Assembly: GCF_039538045.1 (NCBI RefSeq)
Contig: NZ_BAABBQ010000001.1
Span: 2,316,001-2,380,000 of the forward strand
Reading direction: 5' to 3'
Length of the DNA stretch: 64,000 nucleotides
From: Sphingomonas swuensis
GTDB taxonomy: Bacteria; Pseudomonadota; Alphaproteobacteria; Sphingomonadales; Sphingomonadaceae
The position numbers and the translations under genes were made by a program. The notes beneath the pieces are model-generated. The model saw only the letters and a program-made list of their open reading frames with translations. It was not told the DNA's origin and ran no database searches. Within the stretch, counting starts at the first letter, position 1, and every line of letters begins with the position of its first letter. Shown piece by piece: positions 50,750-59,280 of this stretch.

Positions 50750-52354
50750 ATGCCCGGTTTGCTTAAGCTCGGTTCCGCACGCCCGCGCCTCGCCATTGAA
50801 GGCGCGGAGCTGCTGATGATCGTCTTCCTGCTGAGCGCCGTCAGTGCCTTCATCTTCAATGGCAGCTCGCTGCTCCAGCTGGTCGCCGCCGACCGCACCG
50901 CCAGCTTCAACACCTCGGTCCAGGTCGCCGCCTCCGCGCTCGTCCTCAATGTCGCGCTGATCCTGTTCGGCTGGCGTCGCTATGCCGACCTCCGCCAGGA
51001 AGCCGACCGCCGGGCCGACGGCGAGCGCCGCGCCGCTTTGCTCGCGGCAAGCGACAGCGTCACCGGTCTCGCCAACCGCAAGGGCTTCGCCGACGGGGTC
51101 GAGCGCCTCTGCCGCGACACGCTCGATCCCGATCATTGCCTGGTCATCGTCAGCCTGCAGATGCAGCGCTTCAAGCGGATCAACGATCGCCACGGTTACG
51201 ACCTCGGCGACGCATTGCTCCGCGAGATCGCCGGCGCGATGCGCGAGAGCGTGCCGCCGGCGGGGATCATCGCCCGCCTGTCGGGCGACGAGTTCGCGAT
51301 CGCCGCCTGCGTCCGCACCGCGGACCTTGCCTCGGCCGAGGTCATGGCCGAGTGCCTGCTCCGAGACGTCAGCCGCACCTACGACATCGGCGGCACCTTC
51401 GCCCAGGTCGGCGCCTTCGCCGGGATCGCCAGCGCGACCCCGGGGACCGCCTGCCGCGCTTCCGACCTCCTCCGCCGGGCCGACATCGCGCTCGACCATG
51501 CCCGAAGCGCGCGCGCCGCCCGTCCGACCTGGTTCGACCATGGCATGGAGCGGGCGTTGATCGAGCGCGGCGAGCTCGAGCAGGCGATCAGGGTCGGCAT
51601 CGAGCACGGACAGTTCGTACCCGTGTTCGAACCCCAGATCGACCTTGCGACCGGCGCCATCACGGGCTTCGAGTTGCTCGCCCGCTGGCACCATCCCAAT
51701 CGCGGGATCCTCAGCCCCGAGCTGTTCATCCCCGTCGCCGAGGAAATCGGCGTCATAGGCGCGCTGTCCGAGTCCGTCATCGCCCAGGGCCTCGAGGCCG
51801 CGCGCGAGTGGGACGCCGCGCTCAGCCTGTCGGTCAACATCTCGCCCGCGCAGCTGTCGGATCCCTGGCTTGCCCACCGCCTTGTCCGCCTCCTGACGGA
51901 GCATGCCTTCCCGGCCGAGCGGCTGGTGGTCGAGGTCACCGAAAGCTCGCTGTTCAGCGACCTAGACCTTGCCCGCAGCCTGGTGCTCAGCCTCCGCAAT
52001 CAGGGCGTCCGGCTCGCCCTCGACGACTTCGGCACCGGCTTCTCGTCGCTCTCGCACCTGCGCTCGCTGCCGCTCGACTTCATCAAGATCGACCGCAGCT
52101 TCGTCGCCTCGATCGCGGTCGACCGCGAGAGCGCGGCGATCGTCCGCGCGGTGACCACCCTCGCCCAGGCGCTCAACGTGCCCGTCACCGCCGAGGGCCT
52201 CGAGGATGCCGAGACGCTCCAGCGGGTCGTCGCGCTCGGCGCCACCACGGGCCAGGGCTGGTTCCTCGGCAAGCCGCTCAGCGCCGAGGCGACCGGCGAA
52301 CTGCTCGCCCGGCGAAGCCTCGAACTGGTCTCGGACGCCCGCCAGATCGGCTGA
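50750..52354 (+). CDS. GGDEF-EAL domain protein, c-di-GMP turnover
   Basis: 534 residues from ATG 50750; a TTG at 50708 is possible. Two N-terminal membrane helices (LLMIVFLLSAVSAFIFNGSS and VAASALVLNVALILFGW) precede a GGDEF domain with the site changed to RLSGDEF. The EAL domain reads GFELLARWHHPNRG (EAL as ELL, Glu kept), SVNISPAQL, VEVTESSLF, LALDDFGTGFSSLSHLRSLP, FIKIDRSFV, TAEGLED and GQGWFLGKPL. All metal- and catalysis-related residues of a phosphodiesterase are present, so c-di-GMP hydrolysis is likely; the cyclase site may be weak or regulatory. Confidence 0.88.
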   Translation: MPGLLKLGSARPRLAIEGAELLMIVFLLSAVSAFIFNGSSLLQLVAADRTASFNTSVQVAASALVLNVALILFGWRRYADLRQEADRRADGERRAALLAASDSVTGLANRKGFADGVERLCRDTLDPDHCLVIVSLQMQRFKRINDRHGYDLGDALLREIAGAMRESVPPAGIIARLSGDEFAIAACVRTADLASAEVMAECLLRDVSRTYDIGGTFAQVGAFAGIASATPGTACRASDLLRRADIALDHARSARAARPTWFDHGMERALIERGELEQAIRVGIEHGQFVPVFEPQIDLATGAITGFELLARWHHPNRGILSPELFIPVAEEIGVIGALSESVIAQGLEAAREWDAALSLSVNISPAQLSDPWLAHRLVRLLTEHAFPAERLVVEVTESSLFSDLDLARSLVLSLRNQGVRLALDDFGTGFSSLSHLRSLPLDFIKIDRSFVASIAVDRESAAIVRAVTTLAQALNVPVTAEGLEDAETLQRVVALGATTGQGWFLGKPLSAEATGELLARRSLELVSDARQIG

Positions 52355-52478
52355 CGCAACGGCGCTCCACACTCGCCGGGCGCAGCTTCCGTTCCCGCCA
52401 TCCCACTTCAGGACAGTCGGCAACCGCCTGTCCGCGCCTCCCGTTTGCGCATGGTAAAAATCGCGTTAAGGTTTTGCC

Positions 52479-52682
52479 ATGCCTCGTTCGACAGCCGTCG
52501 TCCTGCCCTACTCGGTCCGCCTCGGCGGACCCCATCCGATGCGCTTCGGCACCGGCCGGCGCTGGCTCCTCGGCCTCGCCGAGAAGCTAGATCGACTGCC
52601 GTCGGGATTGAGCGACGACGCCCGGCTGTTCCTCGGCACCTATGCCGCCGGCTTCGCCGCGGTCAGCCTCTACCTCGCCTAG
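52479..52682 (+). CDS. Small hypothetical protein, 67 residues
   Basis: Starts MPRSTAVVLPYSVRLGGPHP and ends in a hydrophobic helix (LFLGTYAAGFAAVSLYLA). Third-position G/C is high. I do not recognise it. Its TAG overlaps the TAG of the convergent MFS gene within CTAG. Possible single-pass membrane peptide. Confidence 0.55.
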   Translation: MPRSTAVVLPYSVRLGGPHPMRFGTGRRWLLGLAEKLDRLPSGLSDDARLFLGTYAAGFAAVSLYLA

Positions 52683-54052
52683 GGGTGACCCGCCGCAAGG
52701 CAGGCGCGATGGAGCTTCTTGCCGAGAAAGGCTGAGACGAGCGTCCCGGCGACCACCAGCAGCAGCGTCTGCTCGACCGACACGCCGACCTTCAGAAGCA
52801 GATATTGCAGCACCGTCGCGCCGACCATCGCCCCGGCATTGACGATGTTGTTGGCCGCGACCGTCCGCGCCGTCTCCGACTTGGGCACGGTGGTCGTCAG
52901 GAAGGCGTAGAGCGGGACCACGAACATGCCCCCGAACAGCGCGACGAAGAACAGGCTCGCGACCACCGGCCAGCCGGTCGGCTCGGCGAGGAACTGCCGG
53001 GTCCCGACCAGCTCGGGGAAGGGCGACCAGGCCGCGCTCAGCAGGTAGAGGGCGAACACCGAGACGCCCATCAGCAGCGCGCTGATCGGGGCGAAGCGCG
53101 CCGACACCTCGCCGCCGAGCAGGCGGTTGATGACCAGCGATCCCGATGCGACCCCGACCGAGAAGATCGCCAGGAACAGGGTCGCGACGCTCTGGTCGCC
53201 GCCGAGCACGTTCTTGACCAGCGGCGGGAACTGCGCCGCGAGCACCGCGCCCATCGCCCAGAAGAAGCTGATCGCCATGATCGCGACGAACAGGCGCGGC
53301 ACGTGCATGGTCGCCCTGACGAGGCCGAGCGAAGCCCGGACGATATGCCAGTCCATGCCCGGCCGCGGCAGGTCGGGATCGTTGATCGTCCCGCTGTCCT
53401 CGGTCGAGGGCGGCGCGGCGGGCACGAACTGGCCCGCGATCTTGCCAAGCACCGCCACCACCAGCACGCCGACGGCGGCATATTCGGCATGGTAGCGCCC
53501 GCCCGCGTCCTGCACGACCAGCAGCCCGCCGAGAATCGTGCCGCCGAGGATCGCGATATAGGTACCGGCCTCGACCAGGCCGGTGCCGCCGAGCACCTCG
53601 TCGCTCCGCAGGTGCTGCGGAAGGATGGCGTATTTGATCGGCCCGAAGAAGGTCGAGTGGATGCCCATCGCCGCCAGCGCGACCAGCATCAGCGGCACGT
53701 TCAGCAGCAACAGCCCCGCTGCGCCGAACAGCATGATCCCGATCTCGGCGGTCTTCACCCAGCGCACGATCCGCGCCTTGTCGGTCGCGTCGGCCAGCTG
53801 CCCCGCCAGTGCCGAGAGCAGGAAGAAGGGCAGGATGAACAGCCCGCCCGCGACGGCGGAGAACATCGCCTCCTGCTCTTCCGAGCGATAGATGCCGTAG
53901 ATGACCAGCAGGATCATCGCGGTCCGGAACAGATTGTCGTTGAAGGCCCCCAGGAACTGGGTGACGAAAATCGGCAGGAAACGCTTCGTTCCGAGCAGGT
54001 GCGTGACGTTCTGGATCAATGCCTTACGGGTCCCGGATGGAGCGATCGTCAA
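52679..54052 (-). CDS. MFS transporter, LplT (lysophospholipid transporter)-like
   Basis: 457 residues, about twelve transmembrane helices. The opening FLPIFVTQFLGAFNDNLFRT and GIHSTFFGPIKYAILPQHL are signatures of the LplT/lysophospholipid flippase group of the major facilitator superfamily. In enterobacteria LplT works with an acyltransferase (Aas); no such gene is fused or adjacent here. The start is a TTG at 54052; a TTG 36 nt further in, preceded by AAGG, is an alternative. It is divergent from pgsA, another phospholipid gene. Confidence 0.82.
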   Translation of the reverse strand: MTIAPSGTRKALIQNVTHLLGTKRFLPIFVTQFLGAFNDNLFRTAMILLVIYGIYRSEEQEAMFSAVAGGLFILPFFLLSALAGQLADATDKARIVRWVKTAEIGIMLFGAAGLLLLNVPLMLVALAAMGIHSTFFGPIKYAILPQHLRSDEVLGGTGLVEAGTYIAILGGTILGGLLVVQDAGGRYHAEYAAVGVLVVAVLGKIAGQFVPAAPPSTEDSGTINDPDLPRPGMDWHIVRASLGLVRATMHVPRLFVAIMAISFFWAMGAVLAAQFPPLVKNVLGGDQSVATLFLAIFSVGVASGSLVINRLLGGEVSARFAPISALLMGVSVFALYLLSAAWSPFPELVGTRQFLAEPTGWPVVASLFFVALFGGMFVVPLYAFLTTTVPKSETARTVAANNIVNAGAMVGATVLQYLLLKVGVSVEQTLLLVVAGTLVSAFLGKKLHRACLAAGHP

Positions 54053-54134
54053 AGCGGCTTAGCGGTGGCGACCACGAACTCCAACCTCGACCGCTTTGGC
54101 TTGGCGGGTTTCATCGCTAAGGATGCCCGGGTCC

Positions 54135-54701
54135 ATGCTGTCGCTGCCCAATCTCCTCACCCTGTCGCGCATCTTCGCGGTGCCGATCCTGGTCTTCCTG
54201 CTGTGGACCCCGACGCCGGTCGACTATCTCGTCACCTTCGTCCTCTACTGCATCGTCGGCATCACCGATTATTTCGACGGCTACCTCGCCCGCGCGCAGG
54301 GGCGGATCAGCCGGCTCGGCCAGTTCCTCGATCCGATCGCCGACAAGATCATGGTCGCCGCGGTCATCATGATGCTGGTCTCGAGCCGCCAGGTCGGCGC
54401 CGAGCCGATCATCCATGGATTCCACATCGTGCCCGCGCTGGTCATCCTGCTGCGCGAGATCATCGTCTCGGGCCTTCGCGAATTCCTCGCCCCGCTCCAT
54501 GTCTCGATGCCGGTCAGCAAGCTCGCCAAGTGGAAGACCACCTTCCAGCTGGTGGCGCTCGGCGCGCTGATCCTCGCCGGCGCGACCCCGCAGGTCTGGT
54601 GGGTCCATGCGACCGGCCTCGTCAGCCTGTGGGCGGCCGCGATCCTCACCGGGGTCACCGGCTGGGACTATCTGAGGATCGGCCTCAAGCACATGGACTG
54701 A
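54135..54701 (+). CDS. pgsA: CDP-diacylglycerol-glycerol-3-phosphate 3-phosphatidyltransferase
   Basis: 188 residues from ATG 54135 (MLSLPNLLTLSRI); ATG 54123 is an alternative. It makes phosphatidylglycerol phosphate in the inner membrane. The CDP-alcohol phosphotransferase motif is complete: ITDYFDGYLARAQGRISRLG followed by QFLDPIADK, with all the conserved Asp and Gly residues. About five membrane helices. Divergent from the LplT-like gene. Confidence 0.92.
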   Translation: MLSLPNLLTLSRIFAVPILVFLLWTPTPVDYLVTFVLYCIVGITDYFDGYLARAQGRISRLGQFLDPIADKIMVAAVIMMLVSSRQVGAEPIIHGFHIVPALVILLREIIVSGLREFLAPLHVSMPVSKLAKWKTTFQLVALGALILAGATPQVWWVHATGLVSLWAAAILTGVTGWDYLRIGLKHMD

Positions 54702-54771
54702 GGGCAGCCTTGCCCCGCCCGGCCATGCCCGTTACCGCCTTACCTACAAATTTGTCAGGAGGATTGCCGTC

Positions 54772-55071
54772 ATGACCAAGCAGGAACTCGTCACCAAGAT
54801 GCAGGACGCCGGCGCGTTCGTCCCGGGCAAGAAGGTCCGCCTTCACTTCGGCGACCAGGGCGCGATCCTGCTCGACGGGCAGGCCAGCCAGGTCACCGAG
54901 GACGCCGACAGCCCCGCCGACACCACCATCAAGGTCAACTGGGACGACTGGCAGTCGATGGCCTCGGGCCAGCTCGACGGAATGACCGCCTTCATGACCG
55001 GCAAGCTCAAGGTCGAAGGCGACATGTCGAACGCGATGCAGCTCCAGGGCGTTCTCGCCAAGCTTCGCTGA
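54772..55071 (+). CDS. SCP2 sterol-binding domain protein
   Basis: 99 residues, a minimal SCP2 fold: LVTKMQDAGAFVPGKKVRLH, GQGAILLDG-type strand, TTIKVNWDDWQSMASGQLDG and MTAFMTGKLKVEGDMSNAMQL, the latter being the family signature. It should bind lipids or acyl-CoA in the cytoplasm; the ligand is unknown. Ribosome site AGGAGG-like before the ATG at 54772. Confidence 0.9.
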   Translation: MTKQELVTKMQDAGAFVPGKKVRLHFGDQGAILLDGQASQVTEDADSPADTTIKVNWDDWQSMASGQLDGMTAFMTGKLKVEGDMSNAMQLQGVLAKLR

Positions 55072-55082
55072 GCGATGCCGGC

Positions 55083-55098
55083 CCCGGTCAAGACCGGG
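55083..55098. repeat. REP-like hairpin repeat, copy 2
   Basis: CCCGGTC-AA-GACCGGG, followed by AGCC. On the minus strand it reads like copies 1 and 3 (CCCGG.CTTGACC.GG). Confidence 0.5.
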
Positions 55099-55173
55099 AG
55101 CCAGTATCTTCTTCCTGCCGAACAGGAACAAACGCACGGGGCTCCTGCTTTCCTGAGGAGAACAGGAGACCCC

Positions 55174-55812
55174 ATGCTGAAACTCTATTATTCCCCCGGC
55201 GCCTGCAGCCTCGTCACCCACATCGCCCTGCACGAGGCGGGCGCCGAGCATGAGGCGGAGCGGCTCGACTTCGCCAGCGGCCAGCAGCGCAGCCCCGACT
55301 ATCTCGCGATCAATCCGCACGGCCGGGTCCCGGCGCTGGTGACCGACGAGGGCACCATCACCGAGAATCTCGCCATCCTCGGCTATCTCGCCGACCGCTT
55401 CGGGGCCGAGGGCACCATCCCGCGCGGCGACGCCTACCGCACCGCCAAGGCGATGCAGCTCCTCAGCTGGCTGAGCGGCACCGTCCACGCCACCGCCTTC
55501 GCCGCGCTGTTCCGCCCCGCCCGCTTCACCGCCGACGAGACGCTCCACGCCGGGATCAAGGAAGGCGCGCACGCCGCCCTCACCAGCCACTTCGTCGAGC
55601 TGGACGATCTGTGCGGCGAGGGCTGGCTCGTCGGCGACAGCTTCACCGCCGCCGACAGCTATGCCGCGGTCTTCTACCGCTGGGCCCGCGCGGCCAAGTT
55701 CGACCTGTCGCTCTACCCGCGCTGGACCGCGCTCGTCGGCCGGGTGGTCGAGCGCCCGTCCTTCGTCCGCGCGATCGAGCATGAAGGCCTCGCCATCACC
55801 CAGTTCGCCTGA
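55174..55812 (+). CDS. Glutathione S-transferase
   Basis: 212 residues. The N-terminal thioredoxin-like domain begins LKLYYSPGACSLVTHIALHEAG, with the beta-class Cys in PGACS that contacts glutathione, NPHGRVPALVTDEG (cis-Pro) and ITENLAILGYLAD (glutathione-binding Glu-Asn). The C-terminal helical domain includes ADSYAAVFYRWA. Substrate unknown. AGGAG precedes ATG 55174. Confidence 0.9.
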   Translation: MLKLYYSPGACSLVTHIALHEAGAEHEAERLDFASGQQRSPDYLAINPHGRVPALVTDEGTITENLAILGYLADRFGAEGTIPRGDAYRTAKAMQLLSWLSGTVHATAFAALFRPARFTADETLHAGIKEGAHAALTSHFVELDDLCGEGWLVGDSFTAADSYAAVFYRWARAAKFDLSLYPRWTALVGRVVERPSFVRAIEHEGLAITQFA

Positions 55813-55814
55813 CC

Positions 55815-56594
55815 TCAGATCCAGCCGGCGTCCCTGAGGGCGCCGGCCCGGTCGCGCGCCACCGGCGCTTCGAGCCCGCCCTTAAGCCGCAGCACCAGTC
55901 GGCGGCCGTCGCGTTCGCGGCCTTCGACCGCTCTTCGCGCCACCCACCAGCTGCGATGCACCCGAAGACCGTCGGTCCCTGCCAGCTCGCGCTCGGCGTC
56001 GGCCATCCGCATCAGGATCAGCAGGCTCCGGCCGTCCGGCCCGTGAGCGCGGACATAATGATCCTCCATCTCTAGCGCGTGCAGCTCCCCGCCCCAGTCG
56101 GCCGGGAGGCGATCGAGAAAGGGTGACGGCGGTGACGGCGGTTGGCTGGCCGTGCCGTCGGGTGGCCGATCGGTCTCGACCTTCCGCTCGAGGCTGACGA
56201 ACAGAAGGGTGATCAGAGCTCCGACCAGCGCGACATTGAAATAGAGCGGCGCAAGCGCATCGAGCGGGGGAAGCCCGTCGCGCAGGCCGCCGCCGAGCCA
56301 GCCGATCGCGAGCGTCGCCGGAACGGCCCCGACCAGCACGGCCCCGCCGATCGCCGCCATCCGCGGCAGTTCGAGCGTGCGTGCCGCCCACTCGCCCAGC
56401 CAGACGATCGGCCGGAACACGGCAAAGCCGACCAGCACCGCCGGCAGCCAGTAGCCGAGCCGCGCCCCGAACCCGCCCTCGGCGAAGCTCCCGAAGGGTC
56501 CGAGTGCAGCGAGGACGACCGCAGCGAGCAGGACCAGCGCAAGGCTGATCAGACCCCTCCGGAACCACTGCCGTGCCTGCCCCTGCCCGTTCAC
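55815..56594 (-). CDS. LytTR transcriptional regulator with membrane domain
   Basis: 259 residues if started at GTG 56594; GTG 56618 and one further upstream are alternatives. Four N-terminal membrane helices (for example GLISLALVLLAAVVLAALGP, VLVGFAVFRPIVWLGEW and FNVALVGALITLLFVSLE) precede a C-terminal LytTR DNA-binding domain: ELHALEMEDHYVRAHGPDG, SLLILMRMADAERELAG and GLRVHRSWWVARRAVEG. It is divergent from the DUF2306 membrane gene 120 bp away, which it probably regulates, as in many similar pairs. Confidence 0.83.
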   Translation of the reverse strand: MNGQGQARQWFRRGLISLALVLLAAVVLAALGPFGSFAEGGFGARLGYWLPAVLVGFAVFRPIVWLGEWAARTLELPRMAAIGGAVLVGAVPATLAIGWLGGGLRDGLPPLDALAPLYFNVALVGALITLLFVSLERKVETDRPPDGTASQPPSPPSPFLDRLPADWGGELHALEMEDHYVRAHGPDGRSLLILMRMADAERELAGTDGLRVHRSWWVARRAVEGRERDGRRLVLRLKGGLEAPVARDRAGALRDAGWI

Positions 56595-56715
56595 GCTTCG
56601 CGAACCGTCCCTTGCCACCGCCGACGAACTAGCCTGCACGACTAGCGTATGCGCACTTGCTGGCAAGACGACCGGACCCGAACCTCCGTGGCGACCCGTG
56701 CCAGGAGCCGAACCG

Positions 56716-57246
56716 ATGACCAGTGCCACCCTCCCCCTGCCGTCGTCCCGGCGCCCGCTCGACGAACGGGCCGCGGTGCGCTTCGCCATCGCGCTTGGCG
56801 CCACGCTACTGACCACGGTCGTCCTCTACGGCGTGATACGCTGGCTGTCGGGGGTCGCCCCCGCCACCCCCTGGGTGCGAAGCACCGCGCTCGCCCTCCA
56901 TCTCGTCACCGTCATTCCGGCGATCCCGCTCGGCGCCTATGTCCTGCTCGCCCGCAAGGGCGACCGCCGCCATCGGACCCTCGGCAGCCTGTGGCTCGCG
57001 CTGATGCTGGTGACCTCCGTGTCGACCATCTTCATCCGCAACCTCAATCACGGCGACTTCAGCGCCATCCACCTGCTCACGCTGCTGAGCCTCGTCGCCA
57101 TCCCGCGCGCGATCATCGCCGCCCGCCGCCACGACATCGCCGCCCATCGCCGTCACCTCCTCACCTTCTACACCGGCTCGATGCTGATCGCCGGCTTCTT
57201 CACCTTTCTCCCGGGCCGCACGATGTGGCAGTGGGCGTTCGGCTGA
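56716..57246 (+). CDS. DUF2306 membrane protein
   Basis: 176 residues from ATG 56716, with AGGAG 8 nt upstream. Four or five helices; the conserved parts are LHLVTVIPAIPLGAYVLLARKGDRRHR, SVSTIFIRNL, HLLTLLSLVAIPRAI and RRHLLTFYTGSMLIAGFFTFLPGR, fitting DUF2306. Function unknown. Divergent from the LytTR regulator. Confidence 0.82.
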   Translation: MTSATLPLPSSRRPLDERAAVRFAIALGATLLTTVVLYGVIRWLSGVAPATPWVRSTALALHLVTVIPAIPLGAYVLLARKGDRRHRTLGSLWLALMLVTSVSTIFIRNLNHGDFSAIHLLTLLSLVAIPRAIIAARRHDIAAHRRHLLTFYTGSMLIAGFFTFLPGRTMWQWAFG

Positions 57247-57325
57247 GGCGGCCGCCCACCCGTCCACTTCCTTCTTGCTCCCGCGCCCGCCCGCCCGCAT
57301 CAAGACCGCCACGACGTCCCGAGTG

Positions 57326-57347
57326 AAGTTGAAAGATGATTCAACTT
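57326..57347. promoter_or_regulatory. Inverted repeat upstream of the CoA-transferase operon
   Basis: AAGTTGAA-AGATGA-TTCAACTT, perfect 8-bp arms, 34 bp before the scoA start. A likely operator; the repressor is not encoded next to it. Confidence 0.6.
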
Positions 57348-57381
57348 TGCCTAGTCGTGAGCGTGAAACGGTGGAGTGACG

Positions 57382-58092
57382 ATGGCCAAGAAGATCTATC
57401 CCGATGCCGCGGCGGCGCTCGACGGACTGCTCCACGACGGCATGACCATCGCCGCCGGCGGCTTCGGCCTGTGCGGCATTCCCGAGCGACTGATCGACGC
57501 GATCGTCGCCAGCGGGGTCAAGGACCTCACCGTCGCCTCCAACAATGCCGGCATCGACAATGAAGGCCTCGGCAAGCTGCTGCGCACCCGCCAGATCGCC
57601 AAGATGATCTCGTCCTACGTCGGCGAGAACAAGGAGTTCGAGCGCCAGTATCTCGCCGGCGAGCTCGAAGTCGAATTCTGCCCGCAGGGCACGCTCGCCG
57701 AGCGGATGCGCGCCGGCGGCGCGGGGATCCCGGGCTTCTACACCAAGACCGGAGTCGGGACGAAGGTCGCCGAGGGCAAGGAAGTGAAGAGCTTCGACGG
57801 CGAGGAGTATATCCTCGAGCGCGGAATCCGCGCCGACCTCGCGATCATCAAGGGCTGGAAGGCCGACGAGGCCGGCAACCTCGTCTTCCGCAAGACCGCC
57901 CGCAACTTCAACCAGCCCGCCGCCACCAGCGGCAAGATCTGCGTCGCCGAAGTGGAGGAGATCGTGCCCGTCGGATCGCTCGACCCCGACGCCATCCACC
58001 TTCCCGGCATCTACGTGAAGCGCCTGATCCTCGGCGCACCCTACGACAAGAAGATCGAATTCCGCACCGTCCGCCAGCGGGAGGCCGCATGA
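57382..58092 (+). CDS. scoA: 3-oxoacid (succinyl-CoA:acetoacetate) CoA-transferase subunit A
   Basis: 236 residues. Family I CoA-transferase alpha subunit: [68 protein letters not shown] and [22 protein letters not shown]. With subunit B it moves CoA from succinyl-CoA to acetoacetate for ketone-body or polyhydroxybutyrate use. Start ATG 57382 with GGAG upstream. Its stop overlaps the start of an NTF2-like gene (ATGA), not of subunit B. Confidence 0.92.
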   Translation: MAKKIYPDAAAALDGLLHDGMTIAAGGFGLCGIPERLIDAIVASGVKDLTVASNNAGIDNEGLGKLLRTRQIAKMISSYVGENKEFERQYLAGELEVEFCPQGTLAERMRAGGAGIPGFYTKTGVGTKVAEGKEVKSFDGEEYILERGIRADLAIIKGWKADEAGNLVFRKTARNFNQPAATSGKICVAEVEEIVPVGSLDPDAIHLPGIYVKRLILGAPYDKKIEFRTVRQREAA

Positions 58093-58625
58093 CCCTGATC
58101 CTCGCCGCCGCGCTCGCCGCGCAACTCCCGCAGGGCGTCAGTCCGCCCAGGCCGGTGATTGTCGCGACACAGGGAACGCCTGCCGACGATCGCGCCCGCC
58201 GCGAAGACATGGCAATCCGCGAGGCGGTCGCCGGCGTCTACGCCGTCATCTCCGGTCCGGCCGGTCAGAAGCGCGACTTCGCCCGGATGAAGAGCCTGTT
58301 CACTCCCGACGCGCGGCTCTACGCGGTCGGTGGGCGCGGGCTGCAGGGCGGATCGCTTGACGATTATATCGCGAAGAACGGCGACTCGCTGACCAGGGTC
58401 GGCTTCTCCGAGCGCGAGCTGACAAGTCAGGTCCAGGTCTTCGGCAACGTCGCGCAGGTCTGGTCGTCCTATGCGGGCACCAGCAGCGATGGCAGCGTCA
58501 ACGTCCGCGGAATCAACAGCTTCCAGCTCGCTCGCCAGCCCGATGGCCGCTGGCTGGTCCATTCCATCCTGTGGCAGGCCGCCAACCCGCAGCTGCCCCT
58601 CCCCCCGTACATGGAGCGTCGTTAA
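58089..58625 (+). CDS. NTF2/SnoaL-like exported protein between scoA and scoB
   Basis: 178 residues. The N-terminus ([16 protein letters not shown]) may be a signal peptide. The fold is the NTF2/DUF4440-type cone: [69 protein letters not shown] and [19 protein letters not shown]. It overlaps scoA by ATGA and scoB by TAATG, so all three are translationally coupled. Its role is unknown; if truly exported it could not act in the transferase complex itself. Confidence 0.8.
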   Translation: MTLILAAALAAQLPQGVSPPRPVIVATQGTPADDRARREDMAIREAVAGVYAVISGPAGQKRDFARMKSLFTPDARLYAVGGRGLQGGSLDDYIAKNGDSLTRVGFSERELTSQVQVFGNVAQVWSSYAGTSSDGSVNVRGINSFQLARQPDGRWLVHSILWQAANPQLPLPPYMERR

Positions 58626-59260
58626 TGCCCTGGTCCCGTGACGACATGGCCGCCCGCGCCGCGAAAGAACTGCGCGACGGCTTCTACGTGAACCTCGGCA
58701 TCGGCATTCCGACCCTCGTCGCCAATCACATTCCGCAGGGGCTCGAGGTCACCCTCCAGTCCGAGAACGGGATGCTCGGCATCGGCCCCTTCCCCTATGA
58801 CGACGAGGTCGACGCCGATCTCATCAACGCCGGCAAGCAGACCATCTCCGAGCTTCCCTCGTCGAGCTATTTCAGCTCGGCCGACAGCTTCGCGATGATC
58901 CGCGGCGGGCACATCGACCTGACCGTCCTGGGCGCGATGGAGGTCAGCCAGGACGGCGACATCGCCAACTGGATGATTCCGGGCAAGATGATCAAGGGCA
59001 TGGGCGGGGCGATGGACCTCGTCGCGGGCGTCAAGAAGATCATCGTCGTGATGGAGCACACCAGCAAGAACGGCGATCCCAAGTTCATCCCCTCCTGCAC
59101 CCTGCCGCTGACCGGCAAGAATGTGGTCGACATGATCATCACCGATCTTGCCGTCTTCCAGCGCCCGGATCATTCCAGTCCCTTCCGGCTGCTCGAAACC
59201 GCGCCGGGGGTGAGTGCGGACGAAGTGAAGGCGAAGACGACGGCCAGCTATCTGAGCTGA
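58625..59260 (+). CDS. scoB: 3-oxoacid CoA-transferase subunit B
   Basis: 211 residues. The catalytic Glu is in [16 protein letters not shown] (about residue 46), which forms the covalent glutamyl-CoA intermediate. Other blocks: [56 protein letters not shown] and [17 protein letters not shown] end, TDLAVFQ. The start overlaps the NTF2-like gene stop (TAATG). Confidence 0.93.
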   Translation: MPWSRDDMAARAAKELRDGFYVNLGIGIPTLVANHIPQGLEVTLQSENGMLGIGPFPYDDEVDADLINAGKQTISELPSSSYFSSADSFAMIRGGHIDLTVLGAMEVSQDGDIANWMIPGKMIKGMGGAMDLVAGVKKIIVVMEHTSKNGDPKFIPSCTLPLTGKNVVDMIITDLAVFQRPDHSSPFRLLETAPGVSADEVKAKTTASYLS

Positions 59261-59280
59261 GGGCCGGCAAAGGGGGGAGC

